Source of the DNA: Trebouxia sp. TZW2008
Lineage: Eukaryota > Chlorophyta > Trebouxiophyceae > Trebouxiales > Trebouxiaceae
NCBI GenBank assembly: GCA_002118135.1
Contig: BDIU01000416.1
Span: 1-64,000, forward strand
Direction: 5' to 3'
Length of the DNA stretch: 64,000 nt
A program made the position numbers and the translations under genes. The notes under the pieces were generated by a model. That model was not told where the DNA came from. It worked only from the letters and a program-made list of their open reading frames with translations, and made no database searches. Of the stretch, positions 45,332 through 57,187 are shown one piece after another (position 1 is the stretch's first letter; every line of letters begins with the position of its first letter).

Positions 45332-46260
45332 ATGTCAGGGCAGCTTTGCAGGGCACCGCTCGAGAATGAAGCAGACGCCAGCGAGCACACAACAGCCTTT
45401 CTGGCAACAGCTTTGCAGCTTCGTGTAGGAAGGCACACTTACTTGCCGGTTTCAGAACGGCTCCAAGTCAAAGCGGAAAGCCTTGAAACACCGTTCATAT
45501 ACGCTGAAGTTGCATCAGGTGTTGTCTGCCTGCCTGCTTTAGTTGAGCACTGTCGCTTGAGTCCCTTATACATGCTGTGTTGGCAGAAGACAGCTTACAA
45601 TTGTGTTGCATGTCCTGAAGCTAAGCTTTTCCAATTTATGCAGGAGGCTTATTCAGACGTATACCCTGCGAGCTGCTTCCTCACATTGCACAGCACCTAC
45701 ACTCAACGCAGGACCTGCTTCACTTCAGTCTGACCAACAAAGGCATACATCTGATGCTACTTCCTGCGCTGTATACTGTCAGGTCAAGTGATATCCATTG
45801 CTGCATGCAAGATGTGGTATCAGCTGTTCAGCAATGTCATGCCCTGCCAGATAGGTTAACGCAAGACCTGGCGACAAAGTTTCCCCATTATGTGCAAATG
45901 TTGCAAGCAGCGTTACAAGGTGTCAAAGATGTTCAGGCAGCAGCTGAGGAACTTTTGGCACGTGGGATGCAGCGTTTGCCAGAATGTGTTGAGGGGTGGG
46001 ACAAACCCTGGGCAGAATGCAGGGAGTCTGCTGACCCTTCAGCCAAACCATTGTCCATTCAAGAGAAGCATCTTCTGCTGTTGCACACGAGCGCAGCACG
46101 TTCACAGGAAGGCGATGCAGTGATGCCATCAATCGTATGTGATCTTCATCGGCGGGTCATTGAGGCTGCTGAGACGCAAAGAGAAGGGCTTCAGAATTTG
46201 ACTGACAAATATGTGGACTACTTTGCCAGGATCGAAGCACGTTTCGCAACTTGGACTTGA
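45332..46260 (+). CDS. F-box-like protein, paralogue 2
   Basis: Two exons, 45332-45518 and 45644-46260, join in phase to 267 aa. The F-box-like region reads IPCELLPHIAQHL, then LLHFSLTNKGIHLMLLPALY. It is closest to paralogue 3 at 60189-61101: first exons have identical length (187 nt) and the start is MSG-LCRAPL-NEA in both. The upstream DNA is CpG-rich. The tail is helical (DRLTQDL, LSIQEKHLLLLH). A role as an SCF adaptor is inferred from the F-box only. Confidence 0.7.
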
Positions 46261-46584
46261 AGCGACATCACATACATATAGGTGTTGAGTGTCACAATGC
46301 CATTGAGGACTTGTAGCAGAATACAGACCTGACCCATAGTCAAGGAGTCTGCATGCTTACACCAAGTGATGCAAGACATGTATGTCTTTCATGCCCAACG
46401 GATTTGATACACGCAAGCAGCTCAGCTGGCTTTGCATTGGATCAAAGCGCGCTACTTCTGGCGTTGAGCACTGCACTACCGGAGCTCAAAATAGGGCGGC
46501 AGAACAGCACATTAGGGTTTGTGTGCTTGACGAGCTTGCGACCAGGAGCGGCACCTGTGTTGACATCCGATCTGTGAGTACAAC
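46261..46584. other. Intergenic: F-box 2 3' flank and eIF3m upstream
   Basis: The stretch around 46,340-46,365 repeats the 3' flank of paralogue 1 (TCAAGGAGTCTGCATGC against 44,685-44,702), so the two F-box genes were duplicated with their flanks. The final ~100 bp before the eIF3m ATG are CpG-rich. Confidence 0.5.
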
Positions 46585-49500
46585 ATGGCGGTCCATCTTA
46601 TTGAAACGTCTGAAGAGGACAGCTATTTGGCGGTTGCTCGACATGTTTCAGACCTTCTGAACGAAGGAGAGGTCAGCCGTCGACGCTTGCATCAATACAG
46701 TGTCCTGCACAGCCACCTGCAGCTCTTCCCGTCAGCAATACTGTGCCTGATGTGCCGGAACAGTGCATTGACACGGGTGCACTGTACCCGAGCTTGGGCG
46801 AACACGCCAGTTTGCGTCTCTGCAGGCCCGCACAGCCCTAGCAGACACCCCCGGGTCGCGCTTCACGCAGGACAGCGAGGCCGCATTGGCCGAAGGCAGG
46901 TTTGGGGACTTGCTGAATCTGTTGGTGCCACACTTTGACGTCCTTTTCGAGAAGACGAGCGGCACAGGTGATTTGAAGTCTTGCAAAGTCTTGCTTGACA
47001 CTGATCAGACAAGCCACAGGTGTTTGCTTTGCTCTTTCACTACACAGTCGCAAGCATCGAAGCCACATTGCTTGCCTGCTGCAGACCTTGAATGCTGTGT
47101 CAATGTCATCAGCCATTTGTTGCCAAGGCTGCCACCACATCAGACGCGGTCAGCAGCCAAGCACATAGCAGACGCCCTCACATCCAAGGTCAGCCACAGA
47201 GTCTGCTGCACTGCACTGCATACATTGCCTGTTTGAGCTGCAGCATGTGTCCTGTGTATCGCACTTTGATGACGTGATGGGCGCAGCGGGTCTGCACTGC
47301 CAATGTACTATGTTTGTCAGCCACAAAGAACTGCTGTGCCAATGGGCGCATCAGCTCTCATGCTGGCTGTATATTGTGTTTGACAGCTGCAAACCCTCTT
47401 ACCCTTGGCTGGGTGGCAGGATGTCCCACCAATGCACACAGCGGTATAAGTTTGTACTCCTTACAGGTTGATGAGCATGCTCAGCAGAGGCTGCAAGGCC
47501 TCACAGAGCTGTACAATGTAGCTGATGATGCAAAGACACAGCATCTGCTATTGCAACAGGCCATAGCATACGCAACCAAAGCCAATCTGGCAAACCTTCT
47601 TGGTCCTGTGATCAAGGTAAAAATCATGCAATGCAATCAGTCTGCACCCTAGCAGCAAGAAAGCCACCTGCTGTGTTGTTGTTTGCCTTTGTCAGCACAT
47701 GTACTGGAGAAACATTCTCCAATTCACAGCTCCTGTCAACTTACACGCGATGGTCTTGCGTGCTGCAAATTTGATCATCCTGTGTCATACTTTGCTGTGT
47801 CCCTTGCTGCATCAGTGCTGGGTGCAGCAGGCTGTCACAAGGTGCTGTGAGACTGACCGCGACTCAATCTGCGTGCAGTGCAGTCTAGGCCTAAATTCTG
47901 GATCTGTTGACATGTGTACTACTTTGGCCCCTAGTTTGCTGATGTCATACTTGCAATCGCCTCCTTGAGCCAATACTGATAGCCTGTTCAATGTCAGCAT
48001 TGGACTGCATGCCTCCAAGGCTGTACAGCTGTACAGCAGCACTTTTGCTGTGACTCTGAAAGACATAGACGCTCATGCAGTTGCTTCATTGAGACATTGC
48101 CAGAGAGTGGCGCGCCTCAAACAAGCCGGCTTGGCAAGATAGGACTTGGGCCACACACACCTAGCACTTGTGCCATCAACCCATTCATCCTTCGAGTCAA
48201 TTTGGAAAACACTTTAGTTACTGTTAAGAGAATTGAGGGTGCTTGTGCAAGACAGAAGAGATAAGCGGATCAGTCATTGTGATCATGCTGAATGCCATAC
48301 ACAATTCAAGACTTGTTGCGGGACTCCTGCTGCATTGACAAGTTGCCCAAGACAAGGTCTTGTTCGTGCAGGGCAGAATAGATGAATGGATCAGAGACTG
48401 GAGACTAAGCCCAGCAGACTCACGGGACCTATATCTAGACACAGCTGCCCTTCTACGCACTAATAAGGTCAGCAATCAATCACTCCTCCCTTGCCTTCTG
48501 GCTGATCACTAGGACACCTCTGCTTATGCTGTGACCAGAACGTACAGTGTTTCCACTGGCAAGCTGAACCGCAAGCTGGTGCAATAGGATCCCTGTGCTT
48601 CTCAAGAACAAGATGCACACTGTCTCTCAAGTCAGGCTGTCCCACGCTAGTGGAACAGGGTCCTTGTGATTTTCCTGATATGAAAAGGCGCAGTGCGTCT
48701 ACTGGCAAGCTGGGCCATGAGCTAGTGCAAAAGGTTTTTTGTGCTGTACGTTGACACAGCTGCCCTGCTACGCACTGACAAGGTCAGCACTCGACCCCGA
48801 CTGTCCCCTCAGCCTAGCCATTTGCTAATTCCACATCTGTCAGCCGTCTGACAGCAACTTTCTAGCCTCCAAAGCCAAGGGTGCTGACAGTCCCAGCTGG
48901 GCTAGTCAGACAGTGTGGCAACAGCCTGCAAATGTTCAAGGGCAGTCTACATGCTCAGTAGATCCTGTTGCAGGTTTTCAGCACCAGGGGTTGCTTGCAT
49001 TGCTTTTACCACAGTACACGGCATGCTGCACAGTTGTTACCATTTGAAGTGCTCTCACTGCTGACTAGTTGGCTGTGTCTTGAGCCTCTTGAACAGCTTC
49101 CAAATGCTTTGCTTTGGTGCTTTGCTTTGATAAGGAAGCACAGTGTGTTGCACACTTTTGCTTGAAGACGCTTTCACTCCCAACTGGCTAGCTTTGCCAT
49201 GAGCCAGTTGTATTTAACCGGCGTCGACACCAAACTCGTGATCAACAGGGTGGATTGATGCTGTTCTGTGCGCTCTCTCACTTACCGCGATCCTGACATA
49301 CTCAAGCATTGCTATCATGTACATGCTTGCTAAAGAGAGTGCTGGACCATGCAAGGTACTTTTTGTGGCACAAAATGCATTGGGTTGCAGAGGAGCATGA
49401 CACACGCACTGATGCATCAGCTGCTGAAGACTTGCAGCACCGGTCGTCAAGATAGACACATGCAGTCCTCAGGCTGATTGTGTGCCTGTATGTGCAGAGG

Positions 49501-52500
49501 AGGAAAACTGCGGCCAAGGACGCCTACAAGCTCACATTGCGGTGCCTTTCAACCTTCGATGGCGCATCAGCAGAGGTACCGATTTGGATTCACCTCTGCC
49601 TTTACTGTGCTGTGGTGTTCATCAGTTGCAGTTGCCGGATTGCTGCTGCTGAATGGCCTGTGCTGCACATTGAGTCACGCGCATTGTTATTCAACATGCC
49701 CTGTGAGATGACGATGATCAGTTGTTGTGTCATCTGCTGCAATTGCGCCTCATTCTGCCAGAGGCAACGCTGTTGCTGTTATGATTGCTGGTGTCATGTG
49801 CTTTGCTATCTAGACCTATATTGCTTCACTATATGATTGTTGCAAACGTGGAGTTGCACGCTAAAGACCCTGCCCTTTGTTAACGCACATGTTGTGAGCG
49901 CATGCATGTCATGCACTGGGCATCCTGCCATGCAGACAAACCAGCATCAGTGACATGACTGTCATACTCTTATGCTTGCAGGATGTTGCAGTGGTGAAGG
50001 ACACAGCAGCGCAAGCAGTGGCTGAATGCATCAGAAGCCCAGTGCTGTTCCAGTTCAACCTGTTTGAGTCACCAGCTTTCATGCAGCAAACCCAAAACCA
50101 ACGCCACAGTCTTGTACTTGCAGGATGTTGCAGTTGTGAAGGACACAGCAGCGCAAGCAGTGGCTGAATTCATCAGGAGTCCTGACTTGTTCCAGTTTGA
50201 CCTGTTTGAGTCACCAGCCATCACTCAGCTCAAAGGAGACTCCAAATATGGTCACCTGTATGCATTGCTAGAGATTGTCCTTAATGGCGACCTTCAGGTG
50301 AGGTCTTTTCTGACGGCTGATTTGTGCCGCAAACTGTTGTTGCCGTCTGATGTGATACTGTTGCATTTGGGGTCGTTGCTCATGATATCAGAAGCGAGTG
50401 TTGCCAACTGCTTTTGGCTAGTGCCTATTCAGTGTATTGACACTGTCACTGTCTTAGCTAGTCATGTTTCTGGTTTGTGCTTGAGGAACCTGCATCACCC
50501 TTGAAGTTTGCGGAGGTGCAGACCGAGATGAGCCTGATAGCAACTCATTAGATTGCTCTTCTTTTGCAGGGGTACGAAAGCTATGACAAGTCAAAGCTAG
50601 AGAACACATCAGCAGAGGATGTACAGACCAAGGTTAGGTTGACAGCCTTGATGACCCTAGGAGCCCGAAGCACCCACGAGCTCAAGTTTACAGAAGTGCA
50701 GCAAGCCCTAGGGTTGGACAGTGACAGCGAAGTAGAGGCCTGGATTGTGCGAGCAATTGGCAAGGTGAGCATGCACGCACCCAACGCTGGCCTGCAGGGG
50801 TAGGGGGGCCTGACCCCCATTAGTGAACTCTGCCCCTCCCTGGGCTGGACGTCAGCCTGTTGACTGTGACGATTGGCAACAGACTTCAGATTCTAGCCAA
50901 AAAGCTAGATGTGGATGCATGCAGTCAGGATTGTTGAACAGTGCCAAGCTGAAATAGCACTGTGCAGTGCCACATGGGTGTGGGGTACAGAACACCCGAA
51001 AGCCTAAATCCCATAGCTTTGGCATGCTTACTGCCGTGTGACACTTGCAGCATCCTTTTTCTGAGTGGCATTGCTGCAGTCGGTATCTGACATATTTGTA
51101 TGCTCTCTTCATGATTGTGTGTGTCAATATGGACAGTAGCCTTGTCCATGTTGAGCTGATGTCTGCTAGCTGCACCCCCAGCAGCGCATGCTTGCTGACC
51201 AGCAAGAAACAAGACACAAGACTGTTAAGGGGCCCAGGTGCATGTCTGACGTCAGGACAGGTGAAAGGCATATGTGCCCATGACTTTTGCTTTTGACAGG
51301 CTTTCTTCACAGTCTGTAGACTGTCAGCAAAGCCATCAGAAGCCACAGTTAAGTGCAGCGTACAGCAGCTTTCACCTCTCATGGCGCCAGGCGCAGTGCT
51401 TTGTGTCCTGCTTGCTGACTTGCATCAAGGGTCACCACTGGCCTGTATCACAGCATGCAAGTGAACCACAGCAGCATGTTGCTTTAGCCACGCTATCAAA
51501 GCCCTTAGATGGTCAAGCTGATGGAAGCATAGCCATTCAGCTCAGGGGTTGCATGCAGTGATGATTCAGCACAACGATTCTGACACCTCTTGTATGAGGG
51601 CAGTCATGCCCGCTGAACGCACTATTGCTTCTGAAGCTGAGCATACACCCCAACAGCATCCTAAAGGGCTACTTGGCAGGTGGCTAGGCCTAATGCGTCA
51701 ATCAATCCCGACTTCAGCAACCATAACAGTCACAATCTGCATCAATGGTACTCAATACACACCCCACAGCAACCCTGGGAGCCACTTGGGGGCTGGCCAG
51801 GTCCACCATCAAGCAACTGCAGCAATCACCACAGTCACAATGCCTCAGTCATTGTTTTACAATATCATCATGACATCTTTGCTGTTGAAGCTAGCATACA
51901 CCCTGATCCTACCTCCAGAGATTATTTGGGGCCTTGCCAGGTCCAACATCAAGAGTGGTTGCAGTAGTTGTTACTGTAATCACCCCAGTGCAGTCCCGCT
52001 TGCCACACCAAAAGCTCACTGTTGAGATGTCCATGCAGGAAGCTCACTAACGAGAGTCATACTTTGATCGTATACAGTGCAGCAATGAGCAACCACATAT
52101 ACTGTTTTGCAACCTCCTTTCGAAATCAAGTAGTCATCAGGCTGCTTGGTTGATATTCAATGAGCAAAACTTCAAGCATTTTCAGAAACCATTTCATATG
52201 CAAGAAAAGCCAAACAATTGTAACTGGCTGCAGCGGCTATTGGAGGGGCGCATCAACCAGCTGAAGGGCACTGTCACCATCACCAAGTGCGCTCACAGAA
52301 CCTTTGCCGCTGCGCAGTGGCAGGAGCTCAAGCAGCAGCTAGCTGCTTGGAAGGTCAGTGGCCTTACCCTATTTGTGAAGTCAAATGCTATATACTTGCT
52401 GATGTTCAAATTTGCTGTACTAGCCAGTAAGCTGTGCAGTGACAAGAGCTCAAGCAGCAGCTAGCTGCATGGCAGGTCAGTGCCCTTCGTCCTGTTGTCA

Positions 52501-53116
52501 GAATTCAACAGTACTGTGTGCTGGGTATTGCCAGAAAAGCTAGCTACATCTGGGCTTGGCTGCTGAGCTTTGTTGTCACTAATTGTGAGATGTCTGTGGC
52601 AAGAGCTCAAGCTGCAGCTAGCTGCCTGGAAGGTTGGTGACCTTACCCTATTTGTGAAGTCAAGTGTTGTATACTTGCTGATGTTCACGTTTGCTGTGTT
52701 CAGGCCATGTAAAGTCTGCTGCCCAAATTCTACTTGGTCATGCAGCAGTGATTTGCGTGCTGGTGTCCAGATAGCTTGATACACTTGCAAGGCTCATCAG
52801 CCAGATGCATATGTGTGTCGTGTGTGCATCCCTTTGTGTGCTGATTGTGTTGAAAGAGGTGGCACACGTCTGAATTGCAACCTCAATTGTACGCTGCGCA
52901 ATGCCCTTGTTAGACATGGCTTGGACATTTCATGCTTTGACATTGGGTCTTGCTGTCAAAAGCGTGGCTTTTGCAAATGGTGAAGCTGTTTGCTGTGCTC
53001 TGCAGGAGAATGTCCAGCAAGTCGAGCAGTTGATTAACCAGCAGATGCATGATTCAGACACAAGCAATGGTCTCACAAAAGGTCTTGTGAACGGTCCAAC
53101 TCCTGTCTGGGCATGA
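46585..53116 (+). CDS. EIF3M: Translation initiation factor eIF3 subunit M
   Basis: Ten exons join in phase to 418 aa: 46585-46671, 46826-46967, 47085-47188, 47467-47616, 48372-48467, 49498-49575, 50124-50297, 50570-50764, 52234-52353 and 53006-53116. The protein is a scaffold of the eIF3 complex that recruits the 40S ribosome and mRNA. The sequence follows plant eIF3m throughout: IDEWIRDWRLSPADSRDLYL, then IRSPDLFQFDLFESPAITQL, a PCI/winged-helix core with KVRLTALMTLGAR and DSEVEAWIVRAIGK, and HRTFAAAQWQELKQQLAAWK near the end. A TGTAA at 53220-53224 fits the 3' end. Exons 5, 7 and 9 have partial copies beside them, and the last two exons recur at 55,590-56,466. Confidence 0.95.
48239..48285 (+). 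repeat. 5'-half copy of eIF3m exon 5
   Basis: A decayed copy of the acceptor and exon start (CTTGTGCAAGACAGAAGAGA against CTTGTTCGTGCAGGGCAGAA) lies upstream of the intact exon 48372-48467. Confidence 0.6.
48747..48782 (+). repeat. 3'-half copy of eIF3m exon 5
   Basis: A copy reading LYxDTAALLRTxK and its GTCAGC donor lies downstream of the intact exon. Confidence 0.85.
49981..50092 (+). repeat. 5'-half copy of eIF3m exon 7
   Basis: A near-perfect copy of the acceptor and DVAVVKDTAAQAVAE...FNLFESPA, stopping mid-exon, 143 bp upstream of the intact exon 50124-50297. Confidence 0.92.
52430..52640 (+). repeat. 3'-half copies of eIF3m exon 9
   Basis: Two copies (about 52,436-52,474 and 52,590-52,632) of QELKQQLAAWK with donor and the following intron lie downstream of the intact exon 52234-52353. 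Confidence 0.88.
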
Positions 53117-53360
53117 GCGTGATCTCGTTCTAGATCTAGCGTGATGACTTGATTTCCAGTCAGTGTGTATATGAAGTGAAGTTTTGTGTGCTGTCAGCAT
53201 GCTCTTGCCTTGACGTTGGTGTAACAGAAGCACCGTGCTCGTGAGTGTGTGCTGTGGCCTCAGCGCCGGTTCGTATCCTTGTCTGGATCTGGCCGAAGTT
53301 CAACGCACATTGGCTCTTTGATAGCAAACACATGACGCTCGGCGGTGACATGGTTGGCGC

Positions 53361-55131
53361 ATGAGACGTTTGCGTACAGCATCGATGCAGTCGTTCGCCA
53401 GATGTGACCTGGACAGGAGCTCGTGTCGCTTGCGCAGCAACCTGCAGCGACAGCACTTTAATAGAAAACGTAAACTGGCGAAGCCCACTCCTCACTGCTA
53501 CAAACGTCGTGCATGCCGCGCTTCTGCGCGCCCACGGGCCGCTGCTGAGCATTCAGACGAAACTGGGCCTTTCCTGCAGCCCAGCTCGGATCTACACTCA
53601 CAATCAGAGCTTGCACAGGATGCAGCGAGTCCCGAACAGTTGCAGGTGCTGTGACTTGCCTTGTCAGACATTTGCACACCTCTGTGTGCCCAGCATTGCA
53701 TACCGCACCAACTGCTCCACGTGCGAGTTGTATGCCCCCAAAGGCCTTGCATGTGTGGCAAGCTGCACTAGCATGTAGTATCAGCAAGTGAATTTCGACG
53801 CTGTTCCCAGCCGCTCCCGGATCAGCGTCTCCACAATCAAGTGGAAGCACAGCTCTAGGCCTAGGTCTTCTTGCTGTCAGTGGTGTGGCCTTTTGGATTG
53901 TTTTGCTTTGGAGGCAAATCACGGCCGGCCGGCCAGCCAGCCAGCAATCAGCCAACCTGAGACACCGTCAGAATCGCCAAAACGCCAGCACCGTGTCAAG
54001 TCAACAAAGCAAAAGCTAAAGCCACAGCGCCGACGCCGCTCAGACGACAACTGGTCAGCAGAAACTTGTGCAAAAAGGCGCAAACAAATCATCTGCCATG
54101 ACTTGAGAAGAGGTTGCTGCACAAAAGGCAGTGACTGCCAGTACAGCCATCATTTTTCTTTTTTTCCGCCCGTTCCAGCGTCGACTGACAGAACAGACGC
54201 TGTTAAGCAATCACCTTCCACGCTCAAAACAGAAAGTGGCGCAGATCCCGCAGAGTCTGGTGCTGAGTCAACGTCAGTGTCAAGCACTGAGTCCAACACT
54301 GACAAAAGCGCACAATCTGGCTATGGGCAGTCAAAACCCTCTGCTGTCCCTGTCACAAACCCTGACACCAGCAGTGGCAAGTCCAAGCCTAAGCGCAGGC
54401 GAAAAGCACATTTGACATTCCACGATGTTTATGCCCTTTCTGCGGAGCAGGTGAGGACCAGGGTCCATCTTGCAATCATTGTTTCGTGCATATCAGTACT
54501 ATATAATGCATGTATGAAAGTTCATTGCAATCATGCATCGTGGCTGCCCAGTGCAAGGGCAGTTGTGCACATTGCGTATCATGTGATGCACATTGAGTAT
54601 CATGTATGACAGTCAATAGCAATCATGCATTATGGCTGTGCAAGGGCAGGTGTGCATATTATGTATTAGGTGATGCACATTAGGTGAGTCTCACGCGACA
54701 CATGTTGGGTTCATGTATGAAAGCTCATCACAATCATGCATCGTGGCTGGCTTGGCTGCACTCAGAACTCAATTTGTTGCAGCCAGATGTGCACTTGGCT
54801 GCACTCACACCATTGGTTCAAAAATGGATATCACTGCGACGGAACTCGCTTGTCTTCAGCACTAGTTCTGCTGATACGAAAACTTGTCTGCATGCAGAGT
54901 GAATTTGTTGGCAAGCTGACAGGTAATCGTGGCAGAGCATTAGATGACATCAGACATGCCACAAGGACCCGAATTGTGGTGCCAAAGCAAAAGAAACGGC
55001 ACAGAAATGCGCCTTTCCTGATTGACATCCATGCAGCAGACGCATTCGCAGCTGCTGAGGCTTTTAGACTGTTCGAACGGTTTTTGGAGCCCTACATCAA
55101 CAATGCATGGGCAAGTGACTGGAGTATTTGA
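53361..55131 (+). CDS. CCCH zinc-finger/KH protein, copy A (one finger, no membrane segment)
   Basis: Three exons, 53361-53645, 53779-54450 and 54898-55131, join in phase to about 396 aa. One CCCH finger is present (IICHDLRRGCCTKGSDCQYSH, as C-x7-C-x5-C-x3-H). The C-terminal exon is a KH-like RNA-binding domain with a GNRG loop, preceded by DVYALSAEQ. Both modules bind RNA in other proteins. It is the paralogue of copy B at 57188-59454, with a first exon of equal length. Relative to B, two indels (+7 and +8 nt) shift and then restore the frame, so B's hydrophobic segment is replaced by an unrelated Ser/Cys-rich stretch. The ATG at 53361 is in CpG-rich DNA. The KH motif is degenerate (LTGNRGRALDDI). 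It may be functional but altered, or decaying. Confidence 0.7.
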
Positions 55132-55589
55132 AGAAGGAATTGTGGAATCAACTCAGATTGGTATAAAGGTGATGCTCGGCACAATTTACGCTACAAGTCA
55201 GTCATGCACAATCTTGAGCACTTGCATTTGGCAAATTTTATCCTATTTTGCATATTTCTGGGGCTTGATTCTATCATGTTCTATTGTGTCCTGTTACACT
55301 CCATTCCATGCCATTTCATGTGTTCCTGTCCTGTTCTGTTCTGTTCTATGTGTGTTTCTGCAACAAACAAGATTGAGTTGAGGCTGGTTGCAGCATTTGC
55401 TGGAGGACGGTCTCAACTTGAGGCCTTAACACAAATGTTCTTGTACTTGTCAGACTCCATATCCAAATCAAATTCCCAACAACACTTCCCAATCACATTC
55501 TCAACAGCAAAAATTCCAAATGAAGCTTGCCAGGCAAAGAGAACAGTCACCATAAACAAGTAAATCAACATTGCATGTGGCTGGCTGCA
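55132..55589. other. Intergenic, no gene seen
   Basis: 3' flank of copy A. Contains a run of TGTTCTGTTCTGTTCTAT-like pyrimidine repeats near 55,330. Nothing coding is supported. Confidence 0.4.
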
Positions 55590-56466
55590 GCGGCTGCTGG
55601 AGGGGCGCATCAACCAGCTGAAGGGCACTGTCACCATCACCAAGCGCGCCCACAGAACCTTCGCCGCCGCACAGTGGCAGGAGCTCAAGCAGCAACTGGC
55701 TGCCTGCAGCTTCAGCGACAGTAGAAGCCAGCCTCAGATGCTATCAATAATAATGATGAAAGATTACACTCCAGCACATGTGCTAGGTATGTGTGGCCCA
55801 AGTCCTATTCCGCCAGGCCGGCTTGTTCTGAGCGTCAAACCTTGTGACAAAGTGCTCTGCCCCTATCCATATGCATCATCTTTGGCATTCAATTTAATGA
55901 ATGTTTTTGGACACTCTCCTGCTCAAGACTTCAAGCAGCAGCTAGCTGCCTGGAAGGTCAGTGACCTTCACCCTGTTGTGCATTTGTACTTTTCTCCGAC
56001 TGCATCAGTGCTTTTTCTGCTAACTTTCTGTTCTTCTGAGAGACGCGTAGCTGTGAAGATGCAGTTTCATGCTTCAAATGTAGCAACTCAGCGTTTAGCA
56101 TGTTTTGCACTTCTGGTTTGTGATCATCCTTCGCCATGTGCCTGATCATGAGTGTGTGAAGGTTTGTATGCATTGTGTCAGTGGTGCACATTTTGTGTGG
56201 ACTAACACAAATTCACGCTGCAGACTCCATTGTGGGGTGCTTGAGGGACCTGTCAACCCTTGCTCAAATCATTGCGCTTCTTATCATCAATTGGTGCTTT
56301 AAAGGCTTTGGCTCATGCAGATTGTATCACTACTTACTAAGCTTTTTGCTGTGACGTGCAGGAGAACAACCAGCAAGTAAAGCAGTTGACCAACTGGCAG
56401 ATGCACAATTCAGATACTAGCAAGAGTCTCACAAAGAATATTGTTAACTGCCCAGCTCCTGTTTGA
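55590..56466 (+). pseudogene. Duplicated 3' end of eIF3m (fragment)
   Basis: The last two eIF3m exons recur here: 55,590-55,705 is nearly identical to exon 9 but loses the donor (ends LAACS), a donor-half copy follows at about 55,925-55,956, and 56,362-56,466 matches exon 10 (ENNQQVKQLTNWQMH...) with an earlier stop. There is no promoter and no upstream exons. It is the left end of the duplicated block that also holds the CCCH/KH gene. Confidence 0.88.
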
Positions 56467-56869
56467 GCTTGAGCATCAGCTCCTTCTAGACCTAGCCTTG
56501 ATGATTTGACTCATTTGCAGTCAGCATGTGTGAAGTGAAGTACTGAGGACTATCAGCATGCTATTGCCTTGGCAATGGTGCGATACAAGTAAAGGACTTG
56601 TGGTAAAGGACTTGTGATTGTTTGCTCAGTTTCAATGGCCGTTTTGATACAGAGCAGCCAGGTGTCACATGGACTGCCTAGCAGTCTTGCAGATGCACTT
56701 GCTTGAACTGTTTCTGCAGCTTTATTTGGCGGGATAAGCGCAGCCGTGACAGCGTTAGACTCCTCCGCAAGCTGCCAGTCTTGAATAGGAGCTCGTAGGA
56801 GTCTTAGATGGTGGGGGACATACAGCACGCATGTCGCAGGAAAGATTGCCATTTCAGTGTATGTTTGCG
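56467..56869. other. Spacer with an unassigned minus-strand frame
   Basis: A minus-strand open stretch about 56,790-56,640 (DWQLAEESNAVTAALIPPNK) looks coding-like but has no convincing start or splice context. It might be part of the retroelement remnant or an old exon. Confidence 0.25.
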
Positions 56870-57040
56870 CAGGTATCAGGTACAAAGGCTAGCTAGCCTG
56901 CAGGGCAGACCCAGAGACGCTTGGCAGACAACCATATGCAAAGGTCTAGACCTCTCCCCTCAATGCAAATGGTCTAGGATAGCAGAGGACCGAAATGGTT
57001 GGAAACAATTGATTGCTCCAGTACGCACTCAAGTAAGCCT
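56870..57040 (+). mobile_element. Non-LTR retrotransposon (LINE) 3' remnant
   Basis: The frame reads RLASLQGRPRDAWQTTICKG, then LSPQCKWSRIAEDRNGWKQL. This GRPRxxWxxxI...A.DR..W..L pattern is the usual C-terminal end of LINE-type reverse-transcriptase ORFs. No reverse-transcriptase core is present, so it is a truncated insertion, just upstream of CCCH/KH copy B. Confidence 0.75.
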
Positions 57041-57187
57041 GCTGACCTGTCTAGCACCCGTTTTGGATGGTTGAAGTCACAAGGTGTGCTAAACGCCGAT
57101 TCATATCCTTTTCCAGATCACGACCAAGTGCAATGCACGCTGTACCATACCATACAGCGCATTGTTCAGCAGTGATATGAACATCGT

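Noticed and set aside
55590..56466. Second functional eIF3m gene
   Set aside because: Only the last two exons are present, exon 9 lacks its donor and there is no 5' part.
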